Source: Neolewinella aurantiaca
GTDB taxonomy: Bacteria > Bacteroidota > Bacteroidia > Chitinophagales > Saprospiraceae
Direction of reading: 5' to 3'
Length of the DNA: 63,339 nucleotides
NCBI RefSeq assembly: GCF_008014675.1
Contig: NZ_VOXD01000035.1
Location: forward strand, 1 to 63,339
A program made the translations under genes and the position numbers. The first letter of the stretch is position 1; each line of letters opens with the position of its first letter. The notes beneath the pieces are model-generated. The model did not search any database. It saw only the letters and a list, made by a program, of their open reading frames with translations, and was not told the origin of the DNA. Below are positions 26,146 to 35,205 of this stretch, piece after piece.

Positions 26146-27996
26146 ATGGCTACAGCAATTTTTACTCCGACTACCCGTGAGGAGGGTCTGATCCAGGAAC
26201 TGGGTTACGACGACCACTTCCACGAGCACCATCATGGAGACAAGTACCAGTCGAACTTCGTTTCGCACTATATCTTTTCCATGGATCACAAAATGATCGC
26301 CAAGCAGTTCCTGATTACAGGAATGATGTGGGCTATCATTGGTGGTCTCATGTCCTTGGTTTTCCGGATGCAACTCGGTTTTCCAGAGGAAAGCCTTGCC
26401 TGGCTCAAACCAGTGCTCGGTAAGTGGATATCCGTAAATGCTGATGGCATTGGTACACTTCAGGAAGACTTCTACTACGCCCTCGTAACTATGCACGGTA
26501 CCATTCTGGTATTCTTCGTACTTACGGCTGGCTTGTCGGGGACTTTCTCCAACATGCTCATTCCACTGATGATCGGGGCGCGGGATATGGCTTCTCCGCT
26601 TCTGAACATGCTGAGCTACTGGTTCTTCTTCCTTTCTGGCTTGGTGATGTTCTCTTCGCTGTTCCTCAGCACCGGCCCGTTTGCGGGTGGTTGGGTTGCG
26701 TACCCTCCGTTGTCGGCGTTGCCGGAAGCGATGGATGGCTCTAAAGCGGGTATGACGTTGTGGACGATCTCTCTGGTCTTCTTCGTTGTTTCTCAGCTGC
26801 TTGGTGGTGTCAACTATATTACTACTGTCCTTAACCTGCGGACCAAAGGAATGACCATGTGGCGTCTTCCGCTGCCGATTTGGGCTTTCTTCGTAACTGC
26901 CATCATTGGTCTGCTGTCGTTCCCTGTACTCGTATCTGCATTCTTCCTTCTGATGTTGGATCGTGGTATCGGTACCAGTTTCTACCTCTCGGATATTTAC
27001 ATCGGTGGTCAGGCACTTGATCACGTTGGTGGTAGCCCGATCCTGTACCAGCATTTGTTCTGGTTCCTTGGTCACCCGGAGGTTTACATCATTATTCTCC
27101 CCGCGATGGGTATTGTTTCAGAGGTACTCTCTGTAAACGCCCGCAAGCCGATCTTCGGTTACAAGGCCATGGTTTTCTCGATCCTCGCGATTGCCTTCTT
27201 GTCCTTTATCGTTTGGGCCCACCACATGTTCATGTCTGGTGTCAACCCGTTCATTGCTAACTTCTTTGTAATCTTCACCTTGATTATTGCTGTTCCTTCG
27301 GCGGTTAAGGTGTTCAACTGGATTGCGACACTCTACGGAGGTAGCATTCGCTTTAATCCGGCCAGCTTGTTTGCCATCGGCTTTGTGTCGATGTTCATCT
27401 CTGGTGGTCTTACCGGTATCTGGCTTGGTAACTCTACACTCGATATTCAGCTTCACGATACCTACTTCGTAGTTGCTCACTTCCACATCGTAATGGGTGT
27501 TGCTGCCTTCTTCGGTATGTATTCTGGTGTATACCACTGGTTCCCGAAAATGTACGGTCGCTTCATGAACGAGACGCTTGGTAAATTCCACTTCTGGGGT
27601 ACGCTCATCGGAGCTTACTGTGTGTTCTGGCCAATGCACTACCTGGGTATGGCCGGTGTACCGCGTCGTTACTTCAGATTCGATACATTCGAGACCTTCA
27701 TGCACTTCGCTGAACTCAATAAGTTCATCACAATTGCGGCGATCATCACCTTCGGTTTCCAGATTTTGTTCGTAATCAACTTCTTCTACAGCATCTGGAA
27801 AGGACGTAAGCTGACAACAATGAACCCATACAAGGCGAACACCCTTGAGTGGACCACTCCGATCGAAACAGGCCACGGAAACTGGCCAGGTAAACTTCCT
27901 ACCGTTCAGCGTTGGTCTTACGACTACGGTAAAGACGGTCGTGACTTCATCACTCAGGTTGAGCCAATCGGAGAGAACGAGTCTGCGGAACACTAA
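26146..27996 (+). CDS. coxA: Cytochrome c oxidase subunit I
   Basis: 616 residues, about twelve or more helices of the heme-copper oxidase core. The residues binding low-spin heme, high-spin heme and CuB are present: MHGTILVFFV, LGHPEVYIIILPAMG with the crosslinked His-Tyr pair, WAHHMFMSG, and HDTYFVVAHFHIVMG with three His. It reduces oxygen to water and pumps protons. The N-terminus has an extra His-rich segment (DDHFHEHHHGD) before helix one. It starts 34 bases after coxB, so the two are cotranscribed, and continues into ctaB. Confidence 0.97.
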   Translation: MATAIFTPTTREEGLIQELGYDDHFHEHHHGDKYQSNFVSHYIFSMDHKMIAKQFLITGMMWAIIGGLMSLVFRMQLGFPEESLAWLKPVLGKWISVNADGIGTLQEDFYYALVTMHGTILVFFVLTAGLSGTFSNMLIPLMIGARDMASPLLNMLSYWFFFLSGLVMFSSLFLSTGPFAGGWVAYPPLSALPEAMDGSKAGMTLWTISLVFFVVSQLLGGVNYITTVLNLRTKGMTMWRLPLPIWAFFVTAIIGLLSFPVLVSAFFLLMLDRGIGTSFYLSDIYIGGQALDHVGGSPILYQHLFWFLGHPEVYIIILPAMGIVSEVLSVNARKPIFGYKAMVFSILAIAFLSFIVWAHHMFMSGVNPFIANFFVIFTLIIAVPSAVKVFNWIATLYGGSIRFNPASLFAIGFVSMFISGGLTGIWLGNSTLDIQLHDTYFVVAHFHIVMGVAAFFGMYSGVYHWFPKMYGRFMNETLGKFHFWGTLIGAYCVFWPMHYLGMAGVPRRYFRFDTFETFMHFAELNKFITIAAIITFGFQILFVINFFYSIWKGRKLTTMNPYKANTLEWTTPIETGHGNWPGKLPTVQRWSYDYGKDGRDFITQVEPIGENESAEH

Positions 27997-28019
27997 TTCA
28001 AACCAATAGAACCTCCTGC

Positions 28020-28931
28020 GTGAAAGAGCAGATTACTACAAGTCGGAACAATACTCAGGGCATCGCCGGAAGGCTGAATGACCTTGGGGCACTGGTGAAA
28101 TTCCGGTTGTCGGCTACGGTAGTGCTCTCTTCAGTGCTGGCCTACCTTGTCGCCCTCGGTGCTGGCAGCTTCAGTTGGTGGGCAGTATGTGTGCTCACCG
28201 CCGGAGGCTTCCTTACTACAGCAGCAGCTAACATTCTGAATGAGTTGCTGGAGAAGGACTATGATAAGATGATGGTCCGGACGCAAAACCGGCCGCTGGC
28301 TGAAGGGCGGCTAAGCAGCAGCGATGCGCTGCTCATCGCCGGATTCTCCAGCATTGCCGGGATAACGCTTCTGGCGCTCTTCAATCCCTGGACTGCATTC
28401 CTGGGAATGGTATCGTTGATTAGCTATGCCTTTGTTTATACTCCACTCAAGAGGGTAGGACCGATTGCAATTCTGGTGGGAGCCATCCCCGGTGCCTTAC
28501 CGGCACTTATCGGCTGCGCTGCAGCTGAAGGGATGATTACCACCCTTGGAATCACGCTGTTTTCGATTCAGTTCTTTTGGCAGCTTCCTCATTTCTACGC
28601 TATTGGCTATCTTGGTTATGCAGACTATGCAAAAGCGGGCTTTAAGCTTGTTCCTGAGAAAAACGGAGATGTAGATACAGATATGTTGAGCCGGGATTCT
28701 GTCCTGGCTTGTATTGCACTGTTTCCACTTGCAGTTGTTCCATTTTTGCTTGGGGTGACCTCGCTGTGGGCAACGATCGTCGTGATTTTGCTAAGTGCGG
28801 TTTTCCTTTGGTTTGCCCTTGGGTTCAAATCTGCCCCGAAACGTAAGACCGCGCTGGGAATGATGTTTTTCTCCTTTGCTTACCTGCCCCTGGCCTTTAC
28901 AGTGCTATGGCTCGGCCGGCAGTTTTTATAA
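28020..28931 (+). CDS. ctaB: Protoheme IX farnesyltransferase (heme O synthase)
   Basis: 303 residues, UbiA-type membrane prenyltransferase with around eight or nine helices. The first Asp-rich motif is NILNELLEKDYDKMMVRTQN and the second is YADYAKAGFKLVP with following Asp residues. It attaches farnesyl to heme b to make heme O, the precursor of heme A for CoxA. The start is a GTG at 28020, 23 bases after coxA. Placement inside the oxidase operon supports the assignment. Confidence 0.95.
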   Translation: MKEQITTSRNNTQGIAGRLNDLGALVKFRLSATVVLSSVLAYLVALGAGSFSWWAVCVLTAGGFLTTAAANILNELLEKDYDKMMVRTQNRPLAEGRLSSSDALLIAGFSSIAGITLLALFNPWTAFLGMVSLISYAFVYTPLKRVGPIAILVGAIPGALPALIGCAAAEGMITTLGITLFSIQFFWQLPHFYAIGYLGYADYAKAGFKLVPEKNGDVDTDMLSRDSVLACIALFPLAVVPFLLGVTSLWATIVVILLSAVFLWFALGFKSAPKRKTALGMMFFSFAYLPLAFTVLWLGRQFL

Positions 28932-28942
28932 AATTGAGTGCA

Positions 28943-29533
28943 ATGGATACAACTATCAAAAAAGACATGGGCGCCGTAACGCGCCATAACAAAATACATC
29001 CTAAGAAACTGGTTCTCTGGGTGTCAATTGTAAGTTTGGTGATGATGTTCACTGCGCTTACGAGTGCCTACATCGTACGCCGTGCAGCGGGTAACTGGCT
29101 CGAATTTTCTATTCCAACCATTTTCTACGTGAACACTTTGGTCATCGCAGCAAGTAGTATAACTTTGCACGCCGCATACGCTGCCTTCAAACGAGAAGCA
29201 GCAGGAGCATACAAAGGCTTACTTAGCCTGAGCTTTCTGTTAGGATCGGCATTTGTCGTTCTGCAGTTGCTTGGCTGGGAAGAAATGGCTGCTCAGGGAT
29301 TGGACATTAAGATCAATCCTTCTACCAGCTTTGTGTACGCCCTTAGCGGCTTGCACGCAGCACACGTACTTGGCGGTATTGCCGCAATGGCCGTCGCACT
29401 CGTGATTGCCTTTTCGCAAAAACTAAAAAGAACGCCGGCCCGTCAGCTCCGCCTGGAACTCACGCTGACTTACTGGCACTTTGTTGACATTCTCTGGATA
29501 TACCTAATTATCTTCCTGAGTCTGCAACGCTAA
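28943..29533 (+). CDS. coxC: Cytochrome c oxidase subunit III (short form)
   Basis: 196 residues, five or six helices. Typical subunit III signatures are TSAYIVRRAAGNW near the first helix, LLGWEEMAAQG, SGLHAAHVLGG and YWHFVDILWIYLI at the end, a conserved subunit III terminus. It stabilises the oxidase core and proton uptake. ATG 28943 is preferred to upstream codons that overlap ctaB. It is the first of two consecutive subunit III genes, as is common in Bacteroidota oxidase clusters. Confidence 0.92.
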   Translation: MDTTIKKDMGAVTRHNKIHPKKLVLWVSIVSLVMMFTALTSAYIVRRAAGNWLEFSIPTIFYVNTLVIAASSITLHAAYAAFKREAAGAYKGLLSLSFLLGSAFVVLQLLGWEEMAAQGLDIKINPSTSFVYALSGLHAAHVLGGIAAMAVALVIAFSQKLKRTPARQLRLELTLTYWHFVDILWIYLIIFLSLQR

Positions 29534-29598
29534 TTGAATTTAAAGAGAACATCCTCCCTTCTGGTGGGGATTTTGAACTGAGTATAAATACGCACAAT

Positions 29599-30573
29599 AT
29601 GGCCGCAGTTACGGACATTCACGTTGAAAACGACGAGCACGTCGACCACCACCCCGAAGGCGGTTGGGAAGGCGGTAAAAAGAAACCATTTGCAGTTTCC
29701 TACGGGAAACTGATGATGTGGTACTTCCTGCTTTCTGATGCTTTCACTTTTGCTGGCTTTCTTATTGCCTACGGTACGCTGCGTATCAGTAGCCCCAGCT
29801 GGCCCGTTCCGGATGCAGTTTTCGCTACTGCTCCTTTTGGTATCCACGAAATGTTCCCCGGAGGCCACGCTCCGTTGATCTTCGTTACCTTCATGTCCTT
29901 CCTGCTGATCATCAGCTCGGGCACAATGGTACGTGCGGTACAGGAAGGTGCACGCGAGAACAAGCGCGGTGTTGTATTCTGGATGCTACTTACCGTACTT
30001 GGTGGTGCCGGGTTCCTCGGCTGTCAGGCCTGGGAGTGGAACAACTTGATCAACGTAGAGCACATGACTGTGACTACCAATCCATTCGGTACTTACACTG
30101 AGAACGGAGTCTACCTCGATCCGGCCACGGGTGAACCTACTGACGAAGTTGTAGAAGCTGGTACTACTTACCTCCTGCACAAAGCCGGAGAAAGCCACGG
30201 TGAAGGATACGAAGGCGATCACTTCACGTACCCTACGGAAGAAACCGATGCCCCCGGCTACATGGTTGATAAGCGCGGTTACATTCACCGTAAATACCTG
30301 GTTACCGGAGAAGACAGTTATAATACCGGTAAGACGATGACTCAAGACTTCGGTCCGGTTGCATTCGGTGCCCTGTTCTTCGGTATCACCGGCTTCCACG
30401 GTTTTCACGTATTCACCGGTGTTATCTTCCTCCTCATCATTCTGATCAATGCAGGGAGTGGTGTCTACGCGGCACGGAAGAACGGTTACGAGATGGTTGA
30501 GAAGATTGGCCTTTACTGGCACTTTGTAGACCTCGTATGGGTATTCGTATTCCTGGTATTTTACCTCCTGTAG
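29599..30573 (+). CDS. coxC: Cytochrome c oxidase subunit III (long form with periplasmic insertion)
   Basis: 324 residues. The helices match subunit III (KLMMWYFLLSDAFTFAGFL, FFGITGFHGFHVFTGVIFL, YWHFVDLVWVFVFLVFYLL). Between helices four and five an insertion of roughly 90 residues carries Tyr/Gly/His-rich soluble sequence (about 155-245), facing one membrane side. The N-terminus has a charged His stretch. It lies 65 bases after the short subunit III gene, so both are probably made together. Whether the two are alternative or joint partners of CoxA is not evident from sequence. Confidence 0.92.
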   Translation: MAAVTDIHVENDEHVDHHPEGGWEGGKKKPFAVSYGKLMMWYFLLSDAFTFAGFLIAYGTLRISSPSWPVPDAVFATAPFGIHEMFPGGHAPLIFVTFMSFLLIISSGTMVRAVQEGARENKRGVVFWMLLTVLGGAGFLGCQAWEWNNLINVEHMTVTTNPFGTYTENGVYLDPATGEPTDEVVEAGTTYLLHKAGESHGEGYEGDHFTYPTEETDAPGYMVDKRGYIHRKYLVTGEDSYNTGKTMTQDFGPVAFGALFFGITGFHGFHVFTGVIFLLIILINAGSGVYAARKNGYEMVEKIGLYWHFVDLVWVFVFLVFYLL

Positions 30574-30689
30574 AACCTTCCTCCCGGAAGGGAGGGCTGA
30601 TTTGGAACTTTTGATCCCGAGTTGATCGGTAGTTCCTTTGACATTATTTAAAAAAAACTTCGGCTGAAGCGCCGATTAAAAATAAAATC

Positions 30690-31109
30690 ATGGCTGATCA
30701 TCTTAGCTACGAAGAATCGACAAAAGCGGTATGGAAAGGCCTTGGCCTTTTGGCGGGAGTTACTCTTGTGGAGGTAGTTCTTTCTCTCCTCAAAGCTCAG
30801 GATTGGGCGAAGGACATGGGCTGGCTGTTCGGCCTCCTGGCTATTCTCATTATCGTACTTTCAATTTACAAGGCCTACTTTATCATCTACGAGTTCATGC
30901 ACATGAGCTACGAGGTGAAGGGGCTGGCAATGAGTGTTCTCCTGCCAACACTCCTCTTATTATGGGGTGTAATTGCTTTCTTCTGGGAGGGTAGTGCCTG
31001 GAAAGGAAACCGTGAACTCATTCAGGAGCGTAACCGGATGGAAGTTCAGACCGATCCCGCAGACCCGGTAGGGACGGTAATTACGGACGAAGACTACATC
31101 ATCGGATAG
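30690..31109 (+). CDS. coxD: Cytochrome c oxidase subunit IV
   Basis: 139 residues with three membrane helices (GLGLLAGVTLVEVVLSLL, WLFGLLAILIIVLSIYKAYF, LAMSVLLPTLLLLWGVIAFFW). This matches the bacterial subunit IV family, with FIIYEFMHMSYEVKGL in the middle. The cytoplasmic C-terminus is acidic. It is the last gene of the respiratory block and is followed 30 bases later by a strong terminator. The SCO1 and DUF420 genes that often follow in relatives are not present here. Confidence 0.92.
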   Translation: MADHLSYEESTKAVWKGLGLLAGVTLVEVVLSLLKAQDWAKDMGWLFGLLAILIIVLSIYKAYFIIYEFMHMSYEVKGLAMSVLLPTLLLLWGVIAFFWEGSAWKGNRELIQERNRMEVQTDPADPVGTVITDEDYIIG

Positions 31110-31139
31110 TAGCAGCTTCCAAATTTTGTTTGAAGACTT

Positions 31140-31179
31140 AACGTCGCCATCGGATCCTTGATTCGGTGGCGACGTTTTT
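31140..31179 (+). terminator. Rho-independent terminator of the cox operon
   Basis: A 10-bp perfect stem (AACGTCGCCA / TGGCGACGTT) with a 17-base loop and a TTTTTA tail, 30 bases after coxD. It ends the act-cox transcript. Confidence 0.85.
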
Positions 31180-31189
31180 ATTGCGGGAA

Positions 31190-31303
31190 CGCAGGTGCAG
31201 TAGCCGGTTGGAAGGGAGGCTGGTAACAGTATCAGCCCGGATGATCTTTTTCAGGCAGGGCGCGACCTGCTTCTTAATCCTTTTATTGCACCTGCGGCCG
31301 CGC
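31190..31303. repeat. Inverted pair of the dispersed GCGCGGCCGCAGGTGCA repeat
   Basis: A plus-oriented CGCAGGTGCA (31190-31199) faces a full minus-oriented copy TGCACCTGCGGCCGCGC (31287-31303). A similar inverted pair lies at 21952-21963 and 22018-22030, recalling REP/BIME arrangements. Confidence 0.6.
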
Positions 31304-31400
31304 ATAAATGGTCACGAAACGACTTGTGACACTTTGTTATGTTTATGAGTCTGACATTTGTAGTACTTTCGCGACAGATCACTAACCAAACCAAGAATAC

Positions 31401-32507
31401 GTGAAAACCAACCACTTTTTTCTCTGCTGCCTGCTCATGTTTGCCGGCTTGTCTCTCTCCGCTCAGGAAGTCAAGTTCGGAGGCCTCGACAAGAGCCCTC
31501 TGGATGCAGCACATTACCCGGCGAGTTCTGCTTACGCAAATTACCTGGATGCAGATGACCCGGACCGCGATCAAAAAATAAAGGTCCTCTACAGCCGTCC
31601 GCTCAAAAAGGACCGTACTCTTTTCGGGGAACTCGTTCCCTTCGGGAAAGATTGGCGCCTGGGCGCTAATGAAGCGTCCGAAATTACCTTCTTTCAGCCC
31701 GTAGAAATTGGAATGGTGCGCGTTGCTCCTGGTTCCTACACGATGTTTGCCGAGCCGCACTCCGCTACAAAATGGACGTTCAAGCTGTCGACTGAGCGGT
31801 TCATCGGAGGAACGAATAACCGCGATGTTTCCAAGGATATCGTACACGTCGAAATCCCCGTAGTACAGGTGCCGAACAGCCGTGAATCCTTTTCGATCGG
31901 CTTCCAGGAAATTGATGACAATACCGTTCACATGCTGATGGAATGGGGGAATACCCGGGCAATGCTGCCTATCAATATGAATCCACCTTCATTTTCCGGT
32001 GATGATGCCAGCCCGATGGATCTTGTACAGTACCCTGAAATGAGCCGTTTGCGTAACCTCGTTAAGCCGGAAGAACTGGAAGCGAATGAGCCGCAGGTAC
32101 GGGTTGTCTACAGCCGTCCGCAGATGAAGGGCCGCAAAATATTCGGTGAACTGCTTAAGTACGGATCTACCTGGAGGGTTGGTGCGAACCAAACCACGGA
32201 AGTTACCTTCTTCAACGATGTAATGGTTGGAGGCAAAGAACTGAAGGCTGGTCGTTACGGCCTCTTTGCTGACGTCAATGAAGGGGAATGGGAGTTCATC
32301 ATCCATAAAGCCGTTCAAAGCTGGGGCAATGCCAATTTCAACGAAGACGATGTTGTCGTAAAAGTTAAAGCAAAAACCGAAAAGACTCCCGAAACACTCG
32401 AAGCACTGTCAATGACCTTTGTTGAGAAGGACAATAAAAATATCGACCTGGTAGTAGGTTGGGAGAATACAATGGCGCGTCTGCCAATCGTATTGAGTGG
32501 AAAGTAG
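31401..32507 (+). CDS. Tandem DUF2911 secreted protein
   Basis: 368 residues. A signal peptide (FFLCCLLMFAGLSLSAQ) leads to two copies of DUF2911 at about residues 45-190 and 220-365. Each copy carries the hallmark VLYSRPLKK.RTLFGELVPF/VVYSRPQMK.RKIFGELLKY and GANEASEITFF or GANQTTEVTFF strings. DUF2911 is common in Bacteroidota and has no assigned role; it is probably periplasmic. The start is GTG 31401, which places the signal peptide correctly. The gene stands alone between the cox terminator and the hairpin at 32579. Confidence 0.88.
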   Translation: MKTNHFFLCCLLMFAGLSLSAQEVKFGGLDKSPLDAAHYPASSAYANYLDADDPDRDQKIKVLYSRPLKKDRTLFGELVPFGKDWRLGANEASEITFFQPVEIGMVRVAPGSYTMFAEPHSATKWTFKLSTERFIGGTNNRDVSKDIVHVEIPVVQVPNSRESFSIGFQEIDDNTVHMLMEWGNTRAMLPINMNPPSFSGDDASPMDLVQYPEMSRLRNLVKPEELEANEPQVRVVYSRPQMKGRKIFGELLKYGSTWRVGANQTTEVTFFNDVMVGGKELKAGRYGLFADVNEGEWEFIIHKAVQSWGNANFNEDDVVVKVKAKTEKTPETLEALSMTFVEKDNKNIDLVVGWENTMARLPIVLSGK

Positions 32508-32578
32508 GACAGGATAACTGACTTCTCGATAAGCTATCAGAAGTAACCTTCCGAAGGCATAGCTATTTAATCCCAATC

Positions 32579-32646
32579 TGAGTCGTTCCGAATCCCGCTC
32601 TTGTCGCTTAAGCAGACAGGAGCTGAATTCGGGACGACTCATTTTA
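32579..32646 (+). terminator. Hairpin terminator after the DUF2911 gene
   Basis: Long imperfect stem TGAGTCGTTCCGAAT / ATTCGGGACGACTCA around an internal arm, followed by TTTTATTTA. The rest of 32508-32845 shows no gene. Confidence 0.7.
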
Positions 32647-32845
32647 TTTATTGGTACCTCCTAAATGCAATTTTATCATCCGGGGAGCCCGGTGTTCATC
32701 TTTGATGAGACAGGTTTTCTTCACAATTAACATCACCGCTCAGTTAAAGGGCTGACCTTAAACTGATCAGCTCTTGTACAACTATCGAAAAGGATAGGGG
32801 AACCTGGCGGATGCGCCTTGCGTTAACAGCTATTAACAGGTCAAT

Positions 32846-32867
32846 AAACATACTGGTTAGAATGTTT
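32846..32867. promoter_or_regulatory. TetR operator 1 (autoregulation)
   Basis: AAACATAC-TGGTTA-GAATGTTT, 7 of 8 arm positions symmetric, 14 bases before the tetR start. It has the same arms, 6-base spacer and trailing TTGC as the perfect site at 33497. Confidence 0.7.
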
Positions 32868-32881
32868 TGCTACCTTGCAGT

Positions 32882-33484
32882 ATGAAACAGGAATTGAAGT
32901 CGGAGCTGACTAAGCAGCTTATCATAAGTAAAGCCTTTGACTTGTTTTATGAAAACGGGTTCAAGAATACCAGTATCGACAGAATCATGAAAGCAACCGA
33001 CTTGAGTAAAGGTGCTTTTTACCATCATTACGGTAGTAAGAAGGAACTAGGGCTTGAAGTTATCAGCCTGAAGGTCCAGAAGCGGGTTGTAGATGGAATG
33101 ATTTCTCCTTTGAACAGACCTGGTAATTCGCTGGAACTCCTTGAGTCAGTATTCATTGACAGGCTGAGGGCCTTCCCTTTTTACGACAAGCAAAATGGCT
33201 GTCCGATGAATAACCTGATTAATGAAATTGGCAACGATGAATCAGTGTACCAAACTGCACTAAGGAACATCATTGAGCAGTGGAAGTCGGCATTGATTCA
33301 ATTGCTGGAAAGAGGGAAGCAGGCAGGCGAAATCAAGCGTGAGGTTTCAAGTTCTGCAGTTGCAATATATCTGATTAGTGCTTTTGAGGGAATCAGAGGA
33401 ATCCGGAAGCTTTACCACGAAGATTCTGTCCTCGAAGATTACCTGAAGGGCCTTTCGATGTATCTGGAACAAATCAAAGTTTAA
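32882..33484 (+). CDS. TetR family transcriptional repressor
   Basis: 200 residues. The N-terminal helix-turn-helix reads SKAFDLFYENGFKNTSIDRI, then TDLSKGAFYHHYGSKKELG, the TetR/AcrR consensus. The C-terminal ligand domain carries CPMNNLINEIGND as in the YxaF/LmrA-like group. It probably represses itself and the dehalogenase-SDR pair downstream through two matching operators (32846 and 33497). ATG 32882 gives the canonical start; a TTG at 32867 is inside the operator. The ligand is unknown; a small organic electrophile would fit the neighbours. Confidence 0.92.
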   Translation: MKQELKSELTKQLIISKAFDLFYENGFKNTSIDRIMKATDLSKGAFYHHYGSKKELGLEVISLKVQKRVVDGMISPLNRPGNSLELLESVFIDRLRAFPFYDKQNGCPMNNLINEIGNDESVYQTALRNIIEQWKSALIQLLERGKQAGEIKREVSSSAVAIYLISAFEGIRGIRKLYHEDSVLEDYLKGLSMYLEQIKV

Positions 33485-33496
33485 TTTTTTTACCCC

Positions 33497-33520
33497 AAAA
33501 CATACCATTTAGTATGTTTT
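33497..33520. promoter_or_regulatory. TetR operator 2
   Basis: A perfect 9-bp inverted repeat AAAACATAC-CATTTA-GTATGTTTT lies 15 bases before the dehalogenase start and 12 bases after tetR. Its half-sites match those at 32846. Confidence 0.82.
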
Positions 33521-33535
33521 GCAAAATATCCTTAC

Positions 33536-34321
33536 ATGAAAACCAAGAGAAGAGATTTTATCAAAAAAACAGCTATGCTGGGCATCGGAGCAGCTGGCCC
33601 CCAACTGGGAATGGCTGCGAAGAAATCAGGTGAGGCTTCCGGTACCCGACCCAAAGTATTGTTCTTCGATGTAAACGAGACTTTATTGGATCTTACGACC
33701 ATGAAGAAAAGCGTGGGCGCGGCATTGGGTAACCGCGAGGAGTTACTTCCGCTATGGTTTACGACTATGCTTCAGTATTCCCTTGTTTCGACAGTGGGGC
33801 GGAAGTACAACGACTTTGGGATAATAGGGTCTGCCGCATTACAAATGGTTGCTGCAAACCATGGTATCACCCTCACGGAAGAAGAAGCGAAAGAGGCAAT
33901 CCTTCCTCCGCTTCGTTCGATACCTGCGCATCCGGAGGTTAAAGAATCATTGACCAGACTGAAAGAAGCAGGTTATAAATTGGTTTCTTTCACCAACTCT
34001 TCCAATATTGGCGTAGAGACTCAGTTTAAAAATGCGGGCCTGACTGAGTATTTCGACGAGCGACTGAGTGTTGAAGACATAGGTAAATACAAACCTCATA
34101 CGGATGCTTATGACTGGGCCGCGAGGAAAATGGGTGTAGCTCCCGAGGAATGCCTGATGGTTGCTGCTCATGGATGGGATATTGCGGGTGCGCTATGGGC
34201 AAATTGGAGAGGTGCCTTTATCAGCAGGCCGGGGGCCCAGTTGTATCCTCTTGCCCCGGCACCGGAAATAAACGAAGCGAACCTTGAGTTGACTGCGAAT
34301 CGATTGATTTCACTAAAATAG
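33536..34321 (+). CDS. Tat-exported HAD-superfamily haloacid dehalogenase-like hydrolase (type II)
   Basis: 261 residues. The N-terminus KRRDFIKKTAMLGIGAAG is a twin-arginine signal ending near AAKKSG. The mature protein has HAD motif I FDVNETLLDL (nucleophile Asp), a cap region (LWFTTMLQYSLVSTVG), motif II SFTNSS and motif III/IV KPHTDAYDWAARKMG and AHGWDIAGA. This is L-2-haloacid dehalogenase type, hydrolysing the carbon-halogen bond of small acids. Most such enzymes are cytosolic, so Tat export is unusual. It is cotranscribed with the SDR gene nine bases downstream and controlled by operator 2. Confidence 0.88.
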   Translation: MKTKRRDFIKKTAMLGIGAAGPQLGMAAKKSGEASGTRPKVLFFDVNETLLDLTTMKKSVGAALGNREELLPLWFTTMLQYSLVSTVGRKYNDFGIIGSAALQMVAANHGITLTEEEAKEAILPPLRSIPAHPEVKESLTRLKEAGYKLVSFTNSSNIGVETQFKNAGLTEYFDERLSVEDIGKYKPHTDAYDWAARKMGVAPEECLMVAAHGWDIAGALWANWRGAFISRPGAQLYPLAPAPEINEANLELTANRLISLK

Positions 34322-34330
34322 AATTGAACC

Positions 34331-35068
34331 ATGGCTAATTTAACGGACAAAGTAATCATCGTTACAGGCTCCTCCAGGGGAATCGGGAAGGCGGTAGCTG
34401 TGCTACTGGCTAAGAACGGGGCGAAGATTGTAGTCAATTATTCCAGCAGCGAGGAGGAGGCAGCAGAAACCGTAGACGAGATCGTCAGTGCGGGAGGAAA
34501 GGCGATCGCAGTCAAAGCGGACGTGAGCAAGCGGGAAGAAGTGACATCATTATTCGATAAATCGCTCGAAGAATTCGGTAAAATCGATGTCTTGATCAAC
34601 AACGCGGGAATTATGATTTCCAGGAAATTGAAAGATCATACAGATGAGGACTTCAGCAAGCAGTTTGAGGTCAACGTCAGAGGAGCTTTCAATACCCTGC
34701 GGGAAGCGGACAGCAAACTTGCGGACAACGGAATTATCGTCAATTTTTCCTCAAGCACTACCAGATTGATGTTTCCCACGTACGCTGTCTATTCCGCTAC
34801 AAAAGCCGCAGTAGAACAGATGACCAGGGTATTCTCCAAAGAAATCGGAAGGGGGATATCTGTGAATGCTATTGCCCCCGGGCCCACCGAAACTGACCTT
34901 TTTCTGGACGGTAAATCTCAGGAGCAATTGGATAAGCTGGGCTCTATGACTGCCTTTGGCCGGATTGCAAAGCCTGTCGATATTGCAAGGGTTGTTCTCT
35001 TTCTGGCCAGTGACGACTCAAAGTGGATCACAGGACAGGTTATAGGCGCTAACGGAGGGCTGGTCTGA
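34331..35068 (+). CDS. Short-chain dehydrogenase/reductase (SDR)
   Basis: 245 residues, classical SDR. NAD(P)-binding TGSSRGIGKAVA, then NNAGIM, active-site Ser and YxxxK in YAVYSATKAAVEQM, then PGPTETDLF and a C-terminal TGQVIGANGGLV. A basic Arg after the glycine motif (SSR) favours NADP. The family includes 3-oxoacyl-ACP reductases and many alcohol oxidoreductases; the substrate is unknown. It is in one operon with the Tat-dehalogenase under the TetR regulator, suggesting joint processing of a xenobiotic or reactive alcohol or carbonyl. Confidence 0.93.
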   Translation: MANLTDKVIIVTGSSRGIGKAVAVLLAKNGAKIVVNYSSSEEEAAETVDEIVSAGGKAIAVKADVSKREEVTSLFDKSLEEFGKIDVLINNAGIMISRKLKDHTDEDFSKQFEVNVRGAFNTLREADSKLADNGIIVNFSSSTTRLMFPTYAVYSATKAAVEQMTRVFSKEIGRGISVNAIAPGPTETDLFLDGKSQEQLDKLGSMTAFGRIAKPVDIARVVLFLASDDSKWITGQVIGANGGLV

Positions 35069-35108
35069 TGAGATCATTGCTCCGGTTTGTTGGGCTTCAA
35101 CCGAAAAA

Positions 35109-35144
35109 GAGAAGGCGGCTTTCCCTGAGGAAAGTCGCCTTCTC
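35109..35144. terminator. Strong bidirectional terminator
   Basis: 16-bp stem (GAGAAGGCGGCTTTCC / GGAAAGTCGCCTTCTC, one mismatch) with tetraloop CTGA, A-rich on the left and T-rich on the right. It separates the SDR operon from the convergent gene at 35206. Confidence 0.88.
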
Positions 35145-35205
35145 TGTATAGTTGTAATTTTTTCTTGAAGCGATCGTACTGTTGGTACGTGGCCGCAAAA
35201 AAGGC

